DNA of 64,000 bases from Desulfosalsimonas propionicica (GTDB lineage Bacteria > Desulfobacterota > Desulfobacteria > Desulfobacterales > Desulfosalsimonadaceae). A program made the translations under genes and the position numbers. Numbering within the stretch: position 1 is the stretch's first letter; every line of letters begins with the position of its first letter. Below the pieces are notes generated by a model. That model was not told the origin of the DNA. It searched no databases and saw nothing but the letters and a program-made list of their open reading frames with translations. The stretch is from contig NZ_JACDUS010000002.1 of assembly GCF_013761005.1 (NCBI RefSeq), positions 248,001-312,000 of the forward strand, given 5' to 3'. Below, piece by piece: positions 8,424-19,370 of this stretch.

Positions 8424-9491
8424 ATGGGAAAATCCTATAACATCGCCGTGATACCCGGCGACGGAACCGGACCGGAAGTGGTGGACGAAGGACTGAAAGT
8501 GCTTGAGCGGGCGGCACAGAAACACGGATTTTCGTTTCAATTCAAACATTATCCCCTGGGCGGGGAGCATTATATGAAAACCGGCGAAATCCTGCCGGAA
8601 AATGTCATTGACGAACTTCGTACCCGGGACGGCATTTTTTTGGGCGCCATCGGCCATCCGGATGTCAAACCCGGGGTCCTGGAAAAAGGCCTGCTGCTGC
8701 AGCTTCGCTTTGAACTTGACCAGTACATCAATCTTCGGCCGGTAAAGCTCTATGAAGGGGTGAGCACACCGTTGAAGGACAAAGGCCCTGCGGATATTGA
8801 TTTCGTGGTCATCCGGGAAAACAGCGAGGGCTTGTATGCCGGCGCCGGGGGGATTTTGAAGCGGGGCACCCCGGACGAGGTGGCGGTTCAGGAATCGATT
8901 AACACGCGCAAAGGCGTTGAGCGCTGCATCCGCTTTGCCTTTGAATACTGCCGGAAGCGCAATCAAAAGAAAAAAGTCACCCTGTGCGGTAAAACCAACG
9001 TGCTCACCTATGCATTTGATCTGTGGGAGCGCGCTTTTTACGAAGTGGCCAAAGAATACCCGGATATTGAAACCGATTACGCCCACGTGGATGCCACGTG
9101 CATGTGGATGGTCAAAAATCCCGAATGGTTTGATGTTATTGTCACAGACAACATGTTCGGCGACATCATCACCGACCTTGGCGCCATGATTCAGGGGGGC
9201 ATGGGCATTGCCGCAGGCGGCAATCTCAATCCCGAAGGCGTTTCCATGTTTGAGCCCATTGGCGGGTCCGCGCCCAGGTACGCCGGCAAGCAGATTATCA
9301 ACCCGCTGGCAGCCATCAGTTCGGCCCAGCTGCTGCTCGAAGCCCTGGGAGAGGAAAAAGCGGCAGCAGATGTGGAAGAAGCCGTGAAAAAAGTGCTCAA
9401 AGACGATCTCAAGGATGTGGCTGCCGGGAAAATGGGTTACACCACCGCAGAGGTGGGCAGCCTGGTGGCCGATTATATTAAAACCGGATAA
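8424..9491 (+). CDS. Isocitrate/isopropylmalate-family dehydrogenase (probable LeuB)
   Basis: An NAD(P)-dependent beta-hydroxyacid oxidative decarboxylase of 355 residues. It begins [17 protein letters not shown] and carries LRPVKLYEG, the substrate loop [10 protein letters not shown], and the metal-binding [13 protein letters not shown]. The pattern fits 3-isopropylmalate dehydrogenase, but homoisocitrate, tartrate or malate dehydrogenases share these motifs and no other leu gene is nearby. It lies about 80 bases after psd in a likely operon. Confidence 0.8.
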   Translation: MGKSYNIAVIPGDGTGPEVVDEGLKVLERAAQKHGFSFQFKHYPLGGEHYMKTGEILPENVIDELRTRDGIFLGAIGHPDVKPGVLEKGLLLQLRFELDQYINLRPVKLYEGVSTPLKDKGPADIDFVVIRENSEGLYAGAGGILKRGTPDEVAVQESINTRKGVERCIRFAFEYCRKRNQKKKVTLCGKTNVLTYAFDLWERAFYEVAKEYPDIETDYAHVDATCMWMVKNPEWFDVIVTDNMFGDIITDLGAMIQGGMGIAAGGNLNPEGVSMFEPIGGSAPRYAGKQIINPLAAISSAQLLLEALGEEKAAADVEEAVKKVLKDDLKDVAAGKMGYTTAEVGSLVADYIKTG

Positions 9492-9504
9492 CAGGGGAAG
9501 GATT

Positions 9505-9972
9505 GTGAGACAGGTACCGATCACCAGACAAGGGTTTGAATCCTTAAAAAAAGAGCTTCACCAGCTTCGCAAAGTTGAACGGCCCGGCAACATCCGCGCA
9601 ATCGAGGAGGCCCGGGCCCACGGGGATTTATCGGAGAATGCCGAGTTTTCCGCGGCAAAGGAGCGCCAGAGTTTTCTCGACGCCCGGATCAACGAGCTGG
9701 AATACAAGCTGGCCAATGCCGAGGTGATCGATCCCGACACCCTGCCAAAGGACAAGGCCGTGTTTGGCTGCACGGTTGTGCTGGAAAACATTGATACCGG
9801 CGACGAGGTCAGCTACCAGCTGGTGGGTCCGGAGGAATCCAATATCAAGGAGGGGCGCATCTCGGTTGAATCCCCTCTGGGAAAAGCCATTATCGGCAGA
9901 AAGCTCGGAGACGAACTTGTCATTGATGCTCCGGGCGGACGCAGAAACTACGAACTTGTGGATATTGTTTAA
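9505..9972 (+). CDS. greA: Transcription elongation factor GreA
   Basis: Rescues backtracked RNA polymerase by stimulating transcript cleavage. 155 residues from GTG 9505, which follows AGGGGAAGG. The N-terminal coiled coil (EARAHGDLSENAEFSAAKER, with the acidic tip DLSENAE) and the C-terminal FKBP-like domain (SPLGKAIIGRKLGDEL) are both present. Only 13 bases separate it from the dehydrogenase gene. Confidence 0.95.
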   Translation: MRQVPITRQGFESLKKELHQLRKVERPGNIRAIEEARAHGDLSENAEFSAAKERQSFLDARINELEYKLANAEVIDPDTLPKDKAVFGCTVVLENIDTGDEVSYQLVGPEESNIKEGRISVESPLGKAIIGRKLGDELVIDAPGGRRNYELVDIV

Positions 9973-9990
9973 ATAAGAAAGGATTGCACC

Positions 9991-10299
9991 ATGGCAAGGG
10001 TCACTGTGGAAGATTGTCTGAAGCGCATCCCGAACCGCTTTCTGCTGGTGCACACGGCAGCAAAGCGCGTCCGGCAGCTTCGGGAAGGCACCGATCGTCT
10101 GATCAAGGCGCCGAGCAACGGAGATATCGTGGCGGCCCTGCGGGAAATCGCGGCCGGAAAAGTATTTGTTACCGAACATGCCGAAGAAACCTTTATCCCG
10201 GATGACGTGGAAGTCAACGCGGGTGCCGGCACTGAACCTGAAAATCCGGCGCCATCCGGCCCGGAAGAGGCCCCGGAGACGGGTTCTGAAACCGACTGA
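9991..10299 (+). CDS. rpoZ: DNA-directed RNA polymerase omega subunit
   Basis: Assists beta' folding and polymerase assembly. Residues 1-55 match omega ([20 protein letters not shown], then a variant of the R-Q-L pattern). The C-terminal third is an acidic Pro/Glu-rich extension with no conserved fold. It lies directly after greA, so two polymerase accessory genes are paired. Confidence 0.9.
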   Translation: MARVTVEDCLKRIPNRFLLVHTAAKRVRQLREGTDRLIKAPSNGDIVAALREIAAGKVFVTEHAEETFIPDDVEVNAGAGTEPENPAPSGPEEAPETGSETD

Positions 10300-10316
10300 C
10301 AGGTTTTTTGGGGCAC

Positions 10317-11063
10317 ATGTCGGATTATTCCTACAAAGCCGTCAACAGGGACATGGGTCGGGTGATTCACGACTATGATTTGATCTCTGCCGGAGATCGT
10401 ATCCTGGTGGGTGTATCGGGCGGCAAGGACAGCCTGAGCCTGCTGTGGATGTTTGCAGAGCGGCTGCGTCGCATTCCCATTGATTACCAGTTGGTGCCCC
10501 TGTATGTGGATCCCGGCTTTGACGGCGGTTTTGCTTCAGACCTGGAGCAGTGGTGCCGCAGGCAGCTTGACCTGGAGCTGCTGGTGGAATACACGGATCA
10601 CGGGATTGTGGCCCACAGCGATGAAAATCTGGAAAACCCGTGTTTTTTGTGCGCCCGCAGGCGGCGGCAGCGGATTTTTGAAAAGGCCGAGGAAACCGGG
10701 TGCAGCAAAATTGCCCTGGGGCATCACAAGGACGATATCCTGGAGACATTTTTTATTAACATGTGTTATACAGGGGTCATGAGCACCATGCGGCCGGCCC
10801 AGCAGATGTTTGAGGGCAAATTCACCATCATCCGCCCCCTGGCTTACGTGGATGAAGACCGGCTTCGGCGGTTTGCGGCAGCCATGGATTTTCCGGAGTT
10901 TGTCAATCCGTGTCCGTCAGGGGATCGTTCGAAACGACGGGAAATCAAGGAGATCGTGGCTAGTCTGACCCGCGGCAAAAAAAAGATCAAAAACAACATG
11001 TTCAGATCTTTGGGGCACATCAACATGGATTATATGCTCAAACCGGCAGGCCGGCTTCGCTGA
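10317..11063 (+). CDS. ttcA: TtcA-family tRNA 2-thiocytidine-type PP-loop ATPase
   Basis: An adenylating sulfurtransferase that probably thiolates C32 of tRNA. The PP-loop SGGKDSLSLLW lies near residue 35. An [Fe-S]-binding CxxC (PCFLCARRRR) follows, then LGHHKDDILETFF, all in TtcA order. ATG 10317 is used; an in-frame TTG lies nine bases upstream. The N-terminal 30 residues are short for E. coli TtcA, as in the compact forms common in anaerobes. TtuA-like function cannot be excluded. Confidence 0.85.
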   Translation: MSDYSYKAVNRDMGRVIHDYDLISAGDRILVGVSGGKDSLSLLWMFAERLRRIPIDYQLVPLYVDPGFDGGFASDLEQWCRRQLDLELLVEYTDHGIVAHSDENLENPCFLCARRRRQRIFEKAEETGCSKIALGHHKDDILETFFINMCYTGVMSTMRPAQQMFEGKFTIIRPLAYVDEDRLRRFAAAMDFPEFVNPCPSGDRSKRREIKEIVASLTRGKKKIKNNMFRSLGHINMDYMLKPAGRLR

Positions 11064-11097
11064 TGCCCGGACCACCGGAGAAAACAGGGACAACGGT

Positions 11098-11949
11098 TTG
11101 ACAAAAATGATCGGCGACGAGACAGAGGCAGAACTGCGGCGGCTCAATATTGAACGGACCATGAAGGACGTTCAGAACGAGCGCGACTACCGCAACATTG
11201 CCATCAACAAGGTCGGCATCAAGGGCCTGCGTTATCCCGTGACCGTGCTGGACCGAAACAACGGCCATCAGCACACCGTTGCGTCCATCAATATGTACGT
11301 GGATCTGCCCCACGAATGCAAGGGCACGCACATGAGCCGGTTTGTGGAACTGCTTCATCTGTTCCGGCCCAAGCTTTCCTTAAAAACTTTCTCGGATATC
11401 CTCAACCAGATGAAGGCCCATCTCAACGCGGAATCCGCCCACATCGAGGTCACTTTCCCGTTTTTCATTGAAAAGCAGGCCCCGGTCACTGCATCGCCCG
11501 GACTCATGGACTATACCTGCCGTTTTATTGGTTCGGTGAATTCCAAATCCAGCGTGGATTTGGTTTCAGAGGTCGTGGTCCCCATCTCCTCGGTCTGTCC
11601 TTGTTCCAAGGAAATCAGTGACTACGGCGCACACAACCAGCGGGGTAAGGTATATCTGAGCACCCGGTTTAAAAAATTCATCTGGATTGAGGACATGGTT
11701 GCGCTTGTGGAGCGCACCGCCTCCTGTGACGTGTATTCGGTGCTCAAACGCTCGGATGAAAAATATGTCACTGAAAAAGGCTTTTCCAACCCCAAGTTTG
11801 TGGAAGACATTGTCCGCGACATTGCCCTGGAGTTAAAGGCGGACAAAAACATTACCTGGTTTGCCGTGGGGGTGGAGAACTACGAGTCCATTCACAACCA
11901 CAACGCCTATGCCTGCATTACAAGCGGCCAGGAACCTTCCCTTCTCTAG
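11098..11949 (+). CDS. folE2: GTP cyclohydrolase FolE2 (type IB)
   Basis: Makes 7,8-dihydroneopterin triphosphate from GTP, entering folate or deazapurine synthesis. 283 residues with the COG1469 motif VCPCSKEISDYGAHNQRG holding the metal-binding Cys, plus ENYESIHNHNAY near the C-terminus. The TTG at 11098 has AGGGA seven bases upstream; ATG 11107 is an alternative with poorer spacing. Last gene of the plus-strand run, facing dacB. Confidence 0.93.
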   Translation: MTKMIGDETEAELRRLNIERTMKDVQNERDYRNIAINKVGIKGLRYPVTVLDRNNGHQHTVASINMYVDLPHECKGTHMSRFVELLHLFRPKLSLKTFSDILNQMKAHLNAESAHIEVTFPFFIEKQAPVTASPGLMDYTCRFIGSVNSKSSVDLVSEVVVPISSVCPCSKEISDYGAHNQRGKVYLSTRFKKFIWIEDMVALVERTASCDVYSVLKRSDEKYVTEKGFSNPKFVEDIVRDIALELKADKNITWFAVGVENYESIHNHNAYACITSGQEPSLL

Positions 11950-12009
11950 CGGCTTTTTCTCAAAACCCCGTCACTTTGTCACCAAGCGGCTCAGCATCCG
12001 GGCCCGGGG

Positions 12010-13233
12010 TTATTTCTTTTTGCGGATCTTGGCGGCGATGGCTTTTGTTACAGGGTCTGCGGCCTTGCCCGGCGTATTGATCAGCACGGCAAAGCCGTAT
12101 AACTGCCCTTGGTGGGAAACAAAGCCGACCCGGGTCTGAATACCGGTTAATGTTCCGGTTTTATAAAAAATGCCGTGTTTTTCCGTGAGCAGGTCATAAT
12201 AGGGGGCAAATCCGTGCAGCACCGGGCCGAACATGTGCGCACTTATGCGGTTTTTCCGGGAAAGGCCGGAGCCTTCAACAATTTCCGGGGAGATGCCGAG
12301 CTGATTTTCGGCATAATGATTCATCACGGCCACACCCTTTTCCAGCGTGGCCGGCGGGCCTGAAGCATCTGCGCCCAGGGCCAGCACCAACTGGTTGGTC
12401 ATAAAATTGTTGGAATAGGTCATGATTCGGGAGATGACTTCGGTGAGGGAAAAAGGCGACCTGTGTTGGTATATAAGCCGGTGACAGTCCGGCACCGCCT
12501 CTTCCATGCGGATTTTCCCGGTCGGCCCAAGGCCGTTTTTGGCAAGAAAATGGGCAAACAACTGACCGGCGTAGATGAGGTTGTCCTGGTTGGCCGAAGA
12601 CAAAAGAATTCGGCCGGATTTGGGCTGGATTTGGCTCAGCCGCTTTTTGGCAAGGGGCAGAAGCGGGGTCTGGGGTTCTGCGCTGACCCAGGTGTTGTTT
12701 CGTCGTTCTGCGGCCACTGTGTTGAAGTTCACACACAATGCCCCTGCAGGCGCGTCATAAGGCTGCAGAGAGCGTTTTTTTGCGCCCGGAATTCCAATGC
12801 CGGCATCCGCCCACGTGTCATCCAGAATCAGATGCCGCACCCGCGCAATCCGGTCGGTCAGAATTTTGGCGATTTCTGCCACCTGTTCGCTGATCAGCAA
12901 AGGATCGCCAAATCCTTTGATGATCAGGTCGTTTTTGTCATTGAGATAAAATCGCGTTTTAAATCGAAAATCAGGGCCAAGGCGTTTCATGGCGCACAGG
13001 GCGGTGAGCACCTTGAGCGTGGATGCCGGGATTTGCATCCGGTCGGCATTTTTGGCATACAGGACCCGGAAGTCCGGGGCGAATACAGCCGCTGAATCAT
13101 TCGGGCCGATCATCTGATCCACGTCCTGCCAGGTCCCGGCCGCGGCTGCTGCGGGCAGCAGCAAAACCAGGATCCAGCAGATCCATGACCTCAAAGACAT
13201 TGGGCGTGCGCATGCAGTGTTTTTGAGTTTCAT
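12010..13233 (-). CDS. D-alanyl-D-alanine carboxypeptidase, PBP4 (DacB)-like
   Basis: A periplasmic peptidoglycan peptidase of family S13, 407 residues. The signal peptide covers about residues 1-32 ([17 protein letters not shown]). The active-site motifs appear in order: STLK at 71-74 (nucleophile Ser71), SNN in the middle, KTG near the C-terminus. Its first codon overlaps the stop of dtd by four bases, so the two are translationally coupled. Confidence 0.9.
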   Translation of the reverse strand: MKLKNTACARPMSLRSWICWILVLLLPAAAAAGTWQDVDQMIGPNDSAAVFAPDFRVLYAKNADRMQIPASTLKVLTALCAMKRLGPDFRFKTRFYLNDKNDLIIKGFGDPLLISEQVAEIAKILTDRIARVRHLILDDTWADAGIGIPGAKKRSLQPYDAPAGALCVNFNTVAAERRNNTWVSAEPQTPLLPLAKKRLSQIQPKSGRILLSSANQDNLIYAGQLFAHFLAKNGLGPTGKIRMEEAVPDCHRLIYQHRSPFSLTEVISRIMTYSNNFMTNQLVLALGADASGPPATLEKGVAVMNHYAENQLGISPEIVEGSGLSRKNRISAHMFGPVLHGFAPYYDLLTEKHGIFYKTGTLTGIQTRVGFVSHQGQLYGFAVLINTPGKAADPVTKAIAAKIRKKK

Positions 13234-13679
13234 GATCCGGTTTTGCTTTCCACCGTCAGGGTTACCGGGCCGTCATTGACCAGGCTGACATCCATCATGG
13301 CCTGAAATTGTCCGGTCTGCACGTCAATGCCTTTTTGGCGCACATGATGGACAAACTCCAGGTAAAAGGATTCGGCCTTGTGCGGATCTGCGGCATGGAC
13401 AAACGAGGGCCTGCGCCCTTTGCGGCAGTCGGCAAGCAAAGTGAACTGGGAGACCACCAGCATCTGACCGCCTGTGTCTGAAAGGGATTTGTTCATTTTG
13501 CCCTGTTCGTCTGCAAATATGCGCAGGTTGACGACCTTGTCGGCCACATAGGCAATGTCTTTGGGCTCATCAGTGGCGGCCACGCCCAGCAGCACCAGCA
13601 GACCCGCGTCAATGGCGCTGATCTGTGTGCCGTCGACAGAGACGTATGCGTGTTTTACCCGCTGAAGTACTGCAATCAT
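13230..13679 (-). CDS. dtd: D-aminoacyl-tRNA deacylase
   Basis: Hydrolyses D-aminoacyl-tRNA (and Gly-tRNA-Ala), preventing D-amino-acid incorporation. 149 residues. It begins [17 protein letters not shown] and contains the signatures [17 protein letters not shown] and, near the C-terminus, the Gly-cisPro-like segment [12 protein letters not shown]. First gene of a two-gene unit with dacB, divergent from ileS. Confidence 0.95.
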   Translation of the reverse strand: MIAVLQRVKHAYVSVDGTQISAIDAGLLVLLGVAATDEPKDIAYVADKVVNLRIFADEQGKMNKSLSDTGGQMLVVSQFTLLADCRKGRRPSFVHAADPHKAESFYLEFVHHVRQKGIDVQTGQFQAMMDVSLVNDGPVTLTVESKTGS

Positions 13680-13729
13680 GGTATTGTCTCTAAATCGCTC
13701 AGTTTGGGTTTCCGGCTTTTACCGTTTCC

Positions 13730-13753
13730 GCCGCCCTGGTTTTCCAGGGCGGC
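13730..13753. promoter_or_regulatory. Perfect 10-bp hairpin in the dtd-ileS gap
   Basis: GCCGCCCTGG-TTTT-CCAGGGCGGC lies between divergent dtd and ileS, followed on the plus strand by a T-rich run. It could be a regulatory hairpin or a stray terminator. No T-box signature was seen upstream of ileS. Confidence 0.4.
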
Positions 13754-13831
13754 CGATGTTTTTCTTTTTCGGTATAAGCTGCGGGTTTTGATCCTGTCAA
13801 GCAAAACACCCGCGGCCGCAGTGTCAAAGTC

Positions 13832-13860
13832 CTTGACATATTCCATGGCCTTGACATAAA
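13832..13860 (+). promoter_or_regulatory. Putative promoter for ileS
   Basis: TTGACA at about 13833 is followed after 17 bases by ATAAAT. A second TTGACA overlaps the spacer. The site is about 65 bases before the ileS start. The -10 is imperfect. Confidence 0.35.
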
Positions 13861-13924
13861 TTTAAAAGCTTTTGAGTCGGTTAATGCCTATGCAAACAGA
13901 TCCCAAGAATACAAGGTGGCTGAT

Positions 13925-16738
13925 ATGGATTATAAAAAAACACTGAACCTGCCCAAGACCGGTTTTCCCATGAAGGCCAACCTGGCCAACCGGGAACCGG
14001 AACAGCTCAAAAAATGGGAAGCGTTAAACCTCTATGACATGATCCGCAAGGATTCGGCTACACGCAGGCCTTTTATTCTCCACGACGGGCCTCCTTATGC
14101 CAACGGCAATATTCATATCGGTACGGCCTTAAATAAGATCTTAAAAGACATTGTTGTGCGCTCCATGCAGATGACCGGCTACAACGCCGAATACGTGCCC
14201 GGCTGGGACTGCCATGGCCTGCCCATTGAGCACAACGTGGACAAGGCCCTTGGACCCAAGAAAAAAAACATGTCTGCCGTGGAAATCCGGCAGGAATGCC
14301 GCAATTATGCAGAAAAATACATTGATATTCAACGAAACGAATTCAAACGCCTGGGCGTGATGGGACAGTGGGATGACCCGTATCTGACGATGAGCTATGC
14401 CTATGAAGCCGAGATCGCCCGCCAGTGCGGGGAATTTGCCCTCCAGGGCAGCCTGTTTCGCTCCAAAAAGCCCATTTACTGGTGCTCGTCATGTAAAACC
14501 GCCCTGGCTGAAGCCGAGATTGAGTATGCCAACGAGGCCTCGCCGTCCATCTATGTCCGGTTTCCCTTAGCAGATGATCCCGCACAGGTTGACCCGGCCC
14601 TGGCTGGAAAAGACGTCTCCCTGGTGATCTGGACCACCACGCCCTGGACCCTGCCGGCCAATCTGGCCGTGGCCCTGCACCCGGATTTTGCCTATTGTGC
14701 GGTGGAAACGCCCGATAACGGGGTTCTGATCCTGGCCCGGGACCTGTTGGAGACCTGCATGCCGATCTTTGGGATCACCGATTATCAGACCATAGCAAAG
14801 ATCAATCCAGCGGACCTGGAAAAGCGCAAATGCCGGCACCCGTTTCTGGACCAAACCTCGCTGATCGTTTTGGCCGGCCATGTGACCCTGGAAGCCGGCA
14901 CCGGGTGCGTACACACGGCCCCGGGCCACGGCCGGGAGGACTACGAGGTGGGGCTTTCCTACGGCCTGGATGCCTATTCCCCGGTGGATGACAGCGGCCG
15001 GATCACCGAAGAGATTCCGGAGTTTTCCGGTCAGTTCGTGTTTGAGGCCGATTCCGGTATCATTGAACGGCTCCGGGCCGATGGCATGCTTTTGGCCCGG
15101 CAAAACATGACCCACTCCTATCCCCACTGCTGGCGGTGTAAAAAACCCGTGATCTTCCGGGCCACGCCCCAGTGGTTTATTTCCATGGACCGCACCGGTC
15201 TGCGGCAAAAAGCCCTGGAAGCCATTGACACGGTGAAATGGATTCCGGCCTGGGGCAGGGAGCGGATTTATTCCATGATCGCCAACCGGCCGGATTGGTG
15301 CGTGTCCCGCCAGCGTTCCTGGGGGGTGCCCATTGCCGTGTTTTACTGCGTCCAATGCGGCGAACTCATGATCAGGCGGGAGGTGGTGGACCGGGTGTAT
15401 GCGGCATTTCTGGAAAACGGGGCAGATATCTGGTTTCAAAAGGATGCCGATTATTTTCTGCCGCAAAACACGTCTTGTGAAAAATGCGGGCACACAGCAT
15501 TTGACAAGGAAACCAATATCTTAGATGTGTGGTTTGACTCCGGGGTCAGCCATGCTGCGGTCCTGGATGCCAGAGACAATCTGACCTGGCCCGCCGATCT
15601 TTACCTGGAGGGCTCAGACCAGCACCGGGGATGGTTTCACAGTTCTCTTCTCACCGCAGTGGGGTTAAAGGACAAAGCCCCCTACCGCTCGGTTCTCACC
15701 CATGGGTTTGTGGTCGACGGTGAGGGCAGAAAGATGTCAAAGTCTGTTGGCAACGTGATTGCCCCCAAAAAGGTGATTGACAAATATGGGGCGGAAATCC
15801 TGCGGCTATGGGTGGCGGCCTCGGATTACAAGGACGACATCCGGATATCCGACAATATTTTAAAGCAGCTAAGTGACGCCTACCGCCGGATCCGCAACAC
15901 CTGCCGGTTCATGCTGGGCAACCTCTATGATTTTGATCCGGAAAAAGACCGGGTCGGCTACGGGCAGATGCCGGACATGGACCGCTACATGCTCCACCGC
16001 CTGCAAAACCTGGTGGGCAAATGCACGGCAGCCTATGAAAGATATGATTATCACGTGGTCTATCACTCCCTGTACAATTACTGCACCATTGATCTGTCCT
16101 CGGTGTATCTCGATATTTTAAAAGATCGTCTTTACACGTCCCCGGACCAATCCCGGGCCCGGCGATCGGCACAGACGGTGATGTTTCACACACTTTCGGC
16201 CCTTGTGCGGATCATGGCGCCGGTGCTGCCCTTTACAGCAGAGGAGATCTGGTCATATGCCCCGGACTGGCACGGCAAGCAGTCCAGTGTGCACCTGGCC
16301 GTGTTTCCGGAAATCCGCCCGGATTTCACGGACGCGGATCTGGCGGCCCGGTGGGAGAAACTGCTGGATATCCGCGGGGAGGCCACCCGGGTCATGGAGG
16401 CGGCCAGGGCGAAAAAAATCATCGGCCATTCACTGGATGCGCATCTAACCATTGCCGCGGCCTCAACCCTTTATGAACTGCTGGCATCCTACAAACAGGA
16501 TCTGCGCGGCTTCTTTATTGTCTCTGCAGTGGATCTTGTTTCCCTGGAAGAGGCGGATGTCGATTTTGAGCAAACCGCCATGGAGCGCATCAAGATCCGG
16601 GTTCAGCCCTCTGATGCTGAAAAATGCCAGCGCTGCTGGGTCCATGACCCGAGCGTGGGCCATGATGAAGATCAGCCTGGCATCTGCCGCAGATGCGCTG
16701 CGTCCCTGGCCCAATCCGCTGCACAGGAGACATCTTGA
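13925..16738 (+). CDS. ileS: Isoleucyl-tRNA synthetase
   Basis: A class I synthetase of 937 residues. The HIGH-type motif HIGTA lies at 64-68 and KMSKS at about 603-607. The editing CP1 domain ([14 protein letters not shown]) is present. A C-terminal zinc finger has paired cysteines (CQRCW ... CRRCA). ATG 13925 has AAGGTGG at good spacing; a GTG nine bases upstream is the alternative. Its stop overlaps the TTG start of lspA. Confidence 0.98.
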   Translation: MDYKKTLNLPKTGFPMKANLANREPEQLKKWEALNLYDMIRKDSATRRPFILHDGPPYANGNIHIGTALNKILKDIVVRSMQMTGYNAEYVPGWDCHGLPIEHNVDKALGPKKKNMSAVEIRQECRNYAEKYIDIQRNEFKRLGVMGQWDDPYLTMSYAYEAEIARQCGEFALQGSLFRSKKPIYWCSSCKTALAEAEIEYANEASPSIYVRFPLADDPAQVDPALAGKDVSLVIWTTTPWTLPANLAVALHPDFAYCAVETPDNGVLILARDLLETCMPIFGITDYQTIAKINPADLEKRKCRHPFLDQTSLIVLAGHVTLEAGTGCVHTAPGHGREDYEVGLSYGLDAYSPVDDSGRITEEIPEFSGQFVFEADSGIIERLRADGMLLARQNMTHSYPHCWRCKKPVIFRATPQWFISMDRTGLRQKALEAIDTVKWIPAWGRERIYSMIANRPDWCVSRQRSWGVPIAVFYCVQCGELMIRREVVDRVYAAFLENGADIWFQKDADYFLPQNTSCEKCGHTAFDKETNILDVWFDSGVSHAAVLDARDNLTWPADLYLEGSDQHRGWFHSSLLTAVGLKDKAPYRSVLTHGFVVDGEGRKMSKSVGNVIAPKKVIDKYGAEILRLWVAASDYKDDIRISDNILKQLSDAYRRIRNTCRFMLGNLYDFDPEKDRVGYGQMPDMDRYMLHRLQNLVGKCTAAYERYDYHVVYHSLYNYCTIDLSSVYLDILKDRLYTSPDQSRARRSAQTVMFHTLSALVRIMAPVLPFTAEEIWSYAPDWHGKQSSVHLAVFPEIRPDFTDADLAARWEKLLDIRGEATRVMEAARAKKIIGHSLDAHLTIAAASTLYELLASYKQDLRGFFIVSAVDLVSLEEADVDFEQTAMERIKIRVQPSDAEKCQRCWVHDPSVGHDEDQPGICRRCAASLAQSAAQETS

Positions 16739-17223
16739 GTTTTGGATCAAAAAGGCACGGGCTGTTTGCTGCGTTGACCGCTTTTGTGATTGCAGCCGAC
16801 CAGGCATCCAAATTCGCCGTTGTCAGCCTGGTGCCCTTATACGAACGTATTGCAGTGGTGCCCGGATTTTTCAACATTGTTCATTACCGCAACCCCGGAG
16901 GTGCGTTCGGGCTGTTTTCAGACAATGCCGGGCTGTGGATGGCAGGGATTTTTATCCTGGTCACCCTGGCCGCCCTCGGCCTCATCCTTTATCTCTATGT
17001 TCAAACCCCGCCGGAGCAGCCGGTGCTGGCAGCCGGCCTGAGCCTTGTGCTGGCCGGGGCTGCAGGCAATCTCATTGACAGGCTCAGATACGGCCAGGTC
17101 ATTGACTTTCTCGATGTTTATTTCCGGACCTGGCACTGGCCGGCCTTTAATGTGGCAGACAGCGCCATAACCGTCGGGATGATCATTTTTGCCTGGCATG
17201 TGTTTTTTAAAAAAACATTCTAA
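16735..17223 (+). CDS. lspA: Lipoprotein signal peptidase II
   Basis: A membrane aspartyl protease that cleaves the signal peptide of diacylglyceryl-prolipoproteins. 162 residues and four hydrophobic segments. The catalytic Asp residues lie in [18 protein letters not shown] and FNVADSAI. The start is TTG 16735: CAGGAG lies six bases upstream, and TTGA overlaps the ileS stop. Longer in-frame starts would lie inside ileS. lgt, the preceding enzyme of lipoprotein maturation, follows. Confidence 0.94.
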   Translation: MSFGSKRHGLFAALTAFVIAADQASKFAVVSLVPLYERIAVVPGFFNIVHYRNPGGAFGLFSDNAGLWMAGIFILVTLAALGLILYLYVQTPPEQPVLAAGLSLVLAGAAGNLIDRLRYGQVIDFLDVYFRTWHWPAFNVADSAITVGMIIFAWHVFFKKTF

Positions 17224-17244
17224 ATAAAGACTGAAACTTCGTAT

Positions 17245-17253
17245 TGTTATAAT
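17245..17253 (+). promoter_or_regulatory. Possible extended -10 promoter for lgt
   Basis: TGTTATAAT in the lspA-lgt gap matches an extended -10 (TGnTATAAT). It is about 32 bases before the lgt start. No clear -35 was found. Confidence 0.35.
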
Positions 17254-17285
17254 GTAAAAGCCAAAGTTTTTCTTTAAGGATAAAT

Positions 17286-18050
17286 ATGTTTCCGGTATTG
17301 TTTGAAATCGGGCCTGTGACCGTTTACACCTACGGTTTTTTCGTTGCCGCAGGTGCACTGGCCGCAATCGTGTTTGCCCGGGCCCAGGCCCGGCGCTGGG
17401 GTATTGATCCGGACCGGATCACGGATCTGTGCTTTTTTTTGGTCATTGCCGCAATTGTGGGCTCCAGGCTTTTTTACGTGGCCATCAACGGGGATTATTT
17501 TATTGCCAATCCCCTGGAAGTGTTTAAGATCTGGAGCGGCGGACTGGTGTTTTACGGCGGGTTTGTCGCGGCCTTGATGACCGCCGTGATTTTTATCCGC
17601 GCCCACGGCCTGCCGTTTTGGCTGACCGCAGATATAGCGGCCATGGCCGTGCCCCTGGGCCATGCCTTTGGCCGACTGGGCTGCTTTTTTGCCGGATGCT
17701 GCCACGGCAGCCAATGTGATTTGCCCTGGGCGGTGACATTTCACGATGCGCACTCCCTGGCGCCCTTAAACACACCAATACATCCAACCCAGTTGTATTC
17801 GGTCGCGGCCAATCTGGCCATATTCGGCCTGTTGTTGCTGCTTCGCTCCAAAAGGCGTTTTGAAGGCCAGTTGTTTTTGTACTATGTTCTGTTCTACGGC
17901 ATTATCCGATCATTTATCGAAATTTTCCGGGGCGATGACCGGGGTGCGTTTCTGGCCGGCGTGCTTTCGGTGTCCCAGGTGATGGGATTATCTGCTGCGG
18001 CCGCAGCGCTTGTTTTGATGATCTGGATGCTGCAAAAACAAGGGAAATAA
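17286..18050 (+). CDS. lgt: Prolipoprotein diacylglyceryl transferase
   Basis: Adds diacylglycerol from phosphatidylglycerol to the lipobox Cys of prolipoproteins in the inner membrane. 254 residues with about seven hydrophobic segments. The Lgt signature GRLGCFFAGCCHG and HPTQLYSV are present. It sits next to lspA, so two successive steps of lipoprotein processing are adjacent. ATG 17286 follows TAAGGA. Confidence 0.96.
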   Translation: MFPVLFEIGPVTVYTYGFFVAAGALAAIVFARAQARRWGIDPDRITDLCFFLVIAAIVGSRLFYVAINGDYFIANPLEVFKIWSGGLVFYGGFVAALMTAVIFIRAHGLPFWLTADIAAMAVPLGHAFGRLGCFFAGCCHGSQCDLPWAVTFHDAHSLAPLNTPIHPTQLYSVAANLAIFGLLLLLRSKRRFEGQLFLYYVLFYGIIRSFIEIFRGDDRGAFLAGVLSVSQVMGLSAAAAALVLMIWMLQKQGK

Positions 18051-18059
18051 AGAGAGCCG

Positions 18060-19370
18060 ATGAGTGAAATCAGCCACAGGCAAACAGGCCGCCACCTGGA
18101 GGCCTGCCAAAAAAACGGGTTTTCCCCGGTTTACCTGATATTCGGGGAGCCCTACCTGTGCCGGCGCGCCCGACAATCCATAGTCGAGGCGCTGATTCCC
18201 GATGAGCAGGCCCGCCAGGTGAGCCTGGAGGTATTTGATGCCGGAGAAGGGCAGGGTGCCAGTCAAGCGGTTGAAAGCGTTGGCACGTTTTCCTTTTTTT
18301 CGGGTCCCCGCGTGGTGGTATATGAAGGCCCGGTTTTGTTTGGCACAGGCGCCGGCCAGGGCGCGGAAACCAAAAGCCAGGGGGGCCAGGCTTCAAACGA
18401 CGCCGCCATTTTCGAGGCGGCCGTGGAAAGAGGTTTTCCGAAGAATCACCACCTGATCATTGTCACTTTCAGGGCGGATAAACGAAAGCGGCTTTACAAG
18501 GCGGTTGCCGCGGCCGGCACGGTCATTAACTGCACGGTGGCAGCAGGCAGCCGCAAGGCGGACCTGGATGAGCAGCGGCAGGTTCTCCGGCAGCTGGCCG
18601 CCGAAACCCTCGGGCCACGGAAAAAAAAACTTGAGCCGGCCGCTTTTGAGCACATTTTTGATCTTACAGGGTTTGATCCCCGCAGTTTTGTCAACAACCT
18701 GGAAAAACTGGTCCTGTATACCGCGCAGCGGCCCAGGATAACAGCCGCGGATGCGGCAGAGGTTCTGGAAAAAACCCGGGAGGACCCCATATACCTGTTT
18801 ACCGGGGCACTGGCTGAACGCCGGCCGGATCTGGCCCTGTATTATCTGGATTCCCTGCTGGCTTCCGGCTATCACCCCATGCAGCTTCTTGCCGCGGCCG
18901 CCAACCAGGTGCGCCGGATACTGGCGGTCAAAAGCTTTGTGGAAGACACCCCCGGCGGCAGCCAGTGGAAACCGTCCATATCTTTTGATCAGTTCAAGGC
19001 CCGGGTCCTGCCCCAGGTGACAGAGCATGACAAGGCGGTGGCCGCCTATGCTGTCCAGGCCTGGCAGGATCTTGAAATTGCCCCGGAATCCGGAAAGGAC
19101 AAGCCTGGAACGGATATGGTCATTGCAAAAAATCCCAAAAATGCGTATCCGGTTTACCAGGTGTTTATCCAGGCAGACCGGTTTACCGGCCATGGGTTAA
19201 GCCAGGCCCTTGCCGCCATTGCCCGGGCGGATCTGGCCATGAAAAGCACGGGAACCTCACCCCGCGCCGTGCTTGAATTCCTGATATTTTCGGTTTTCGC
19301 CCCTGTGTCTGAATCGTCTGAAAAAACAAGTCCAATGACCGGCGACCATTTGTCCAATGCCAGATCATAG
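18060..19370 (+). CDS. holA: DNA polymerase III subunit delta (HolA)
   Basis: The clamp-loader wrench subunit that opens the beta clamp. The N-terminal P-loop-like fold begins FSPVYLIFGEPYLCRRA. Later segments match HolA (FDLTGFDPRSFVNNLEKLVLY and EDPIYLFTGALAERRPDLAL). At 436 residues it is about 90 longer than E. coli HolA, with inserts near residues 85-120 and in the C-terminal domain. The last 14 bases overlap the helicase gene downstream. Confidence 0.88.
   Translation: MSEISHRQTGRHLEACQKNGFSPVYLIFGEPYLCRRARQSIVEALIPDEQARQVSLEVFDAGEGQGASQAVESVGTFSFFSGPRVVVYEGPVLFGTGAGQGAETKSQGGQASNDAAIFEAAVERGFPKNHHLIIVTFRADKRKRLYKAVAAAGTVINCTVAAGSRKADLDEQRQVLRQLAAETLGPRKKKLEPAAFEHIFDLTGFDPRSFVNNLEKLVLYTAQRPRITAADAAEVLEKTREDPIYLFTGALAERRPDLALYYLDSLLASGYHPMQLLAAAANQVRRILAVKSFVEDTPGGSQWKPSISFDQFKARVLPQVTEHDKAVAAYAVQAWQDLEIAPESGKDKPGTDMVIAKNPKNAYPVYQVFIQADRFTGHGLSQALAAIARADLAMKSTGTSPRAVLEFLIFSVFAPVSESSEKTSPMTGDHLSNARS

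Noticed and set aside
8421-9524. 367-residue minus-strand open frame opposite the dehydrogenase gene
   Set aside because: Mirror of codon bias in a GC-rich gene; no domain, no ribosome site, and the plus-strand gene is unmistakable.
13680-13924. T-box riboswitch upstream of ileS
   Set aside because: No AGGGUGGNACCGCG motif or specifier-loop structure was found.
14567-15493. 308-residue minus-strand open frame opposite ileS
   Set aside because: Shadow of ileS; repetitive Pro/Gly/His composition typical of a reverse reading.
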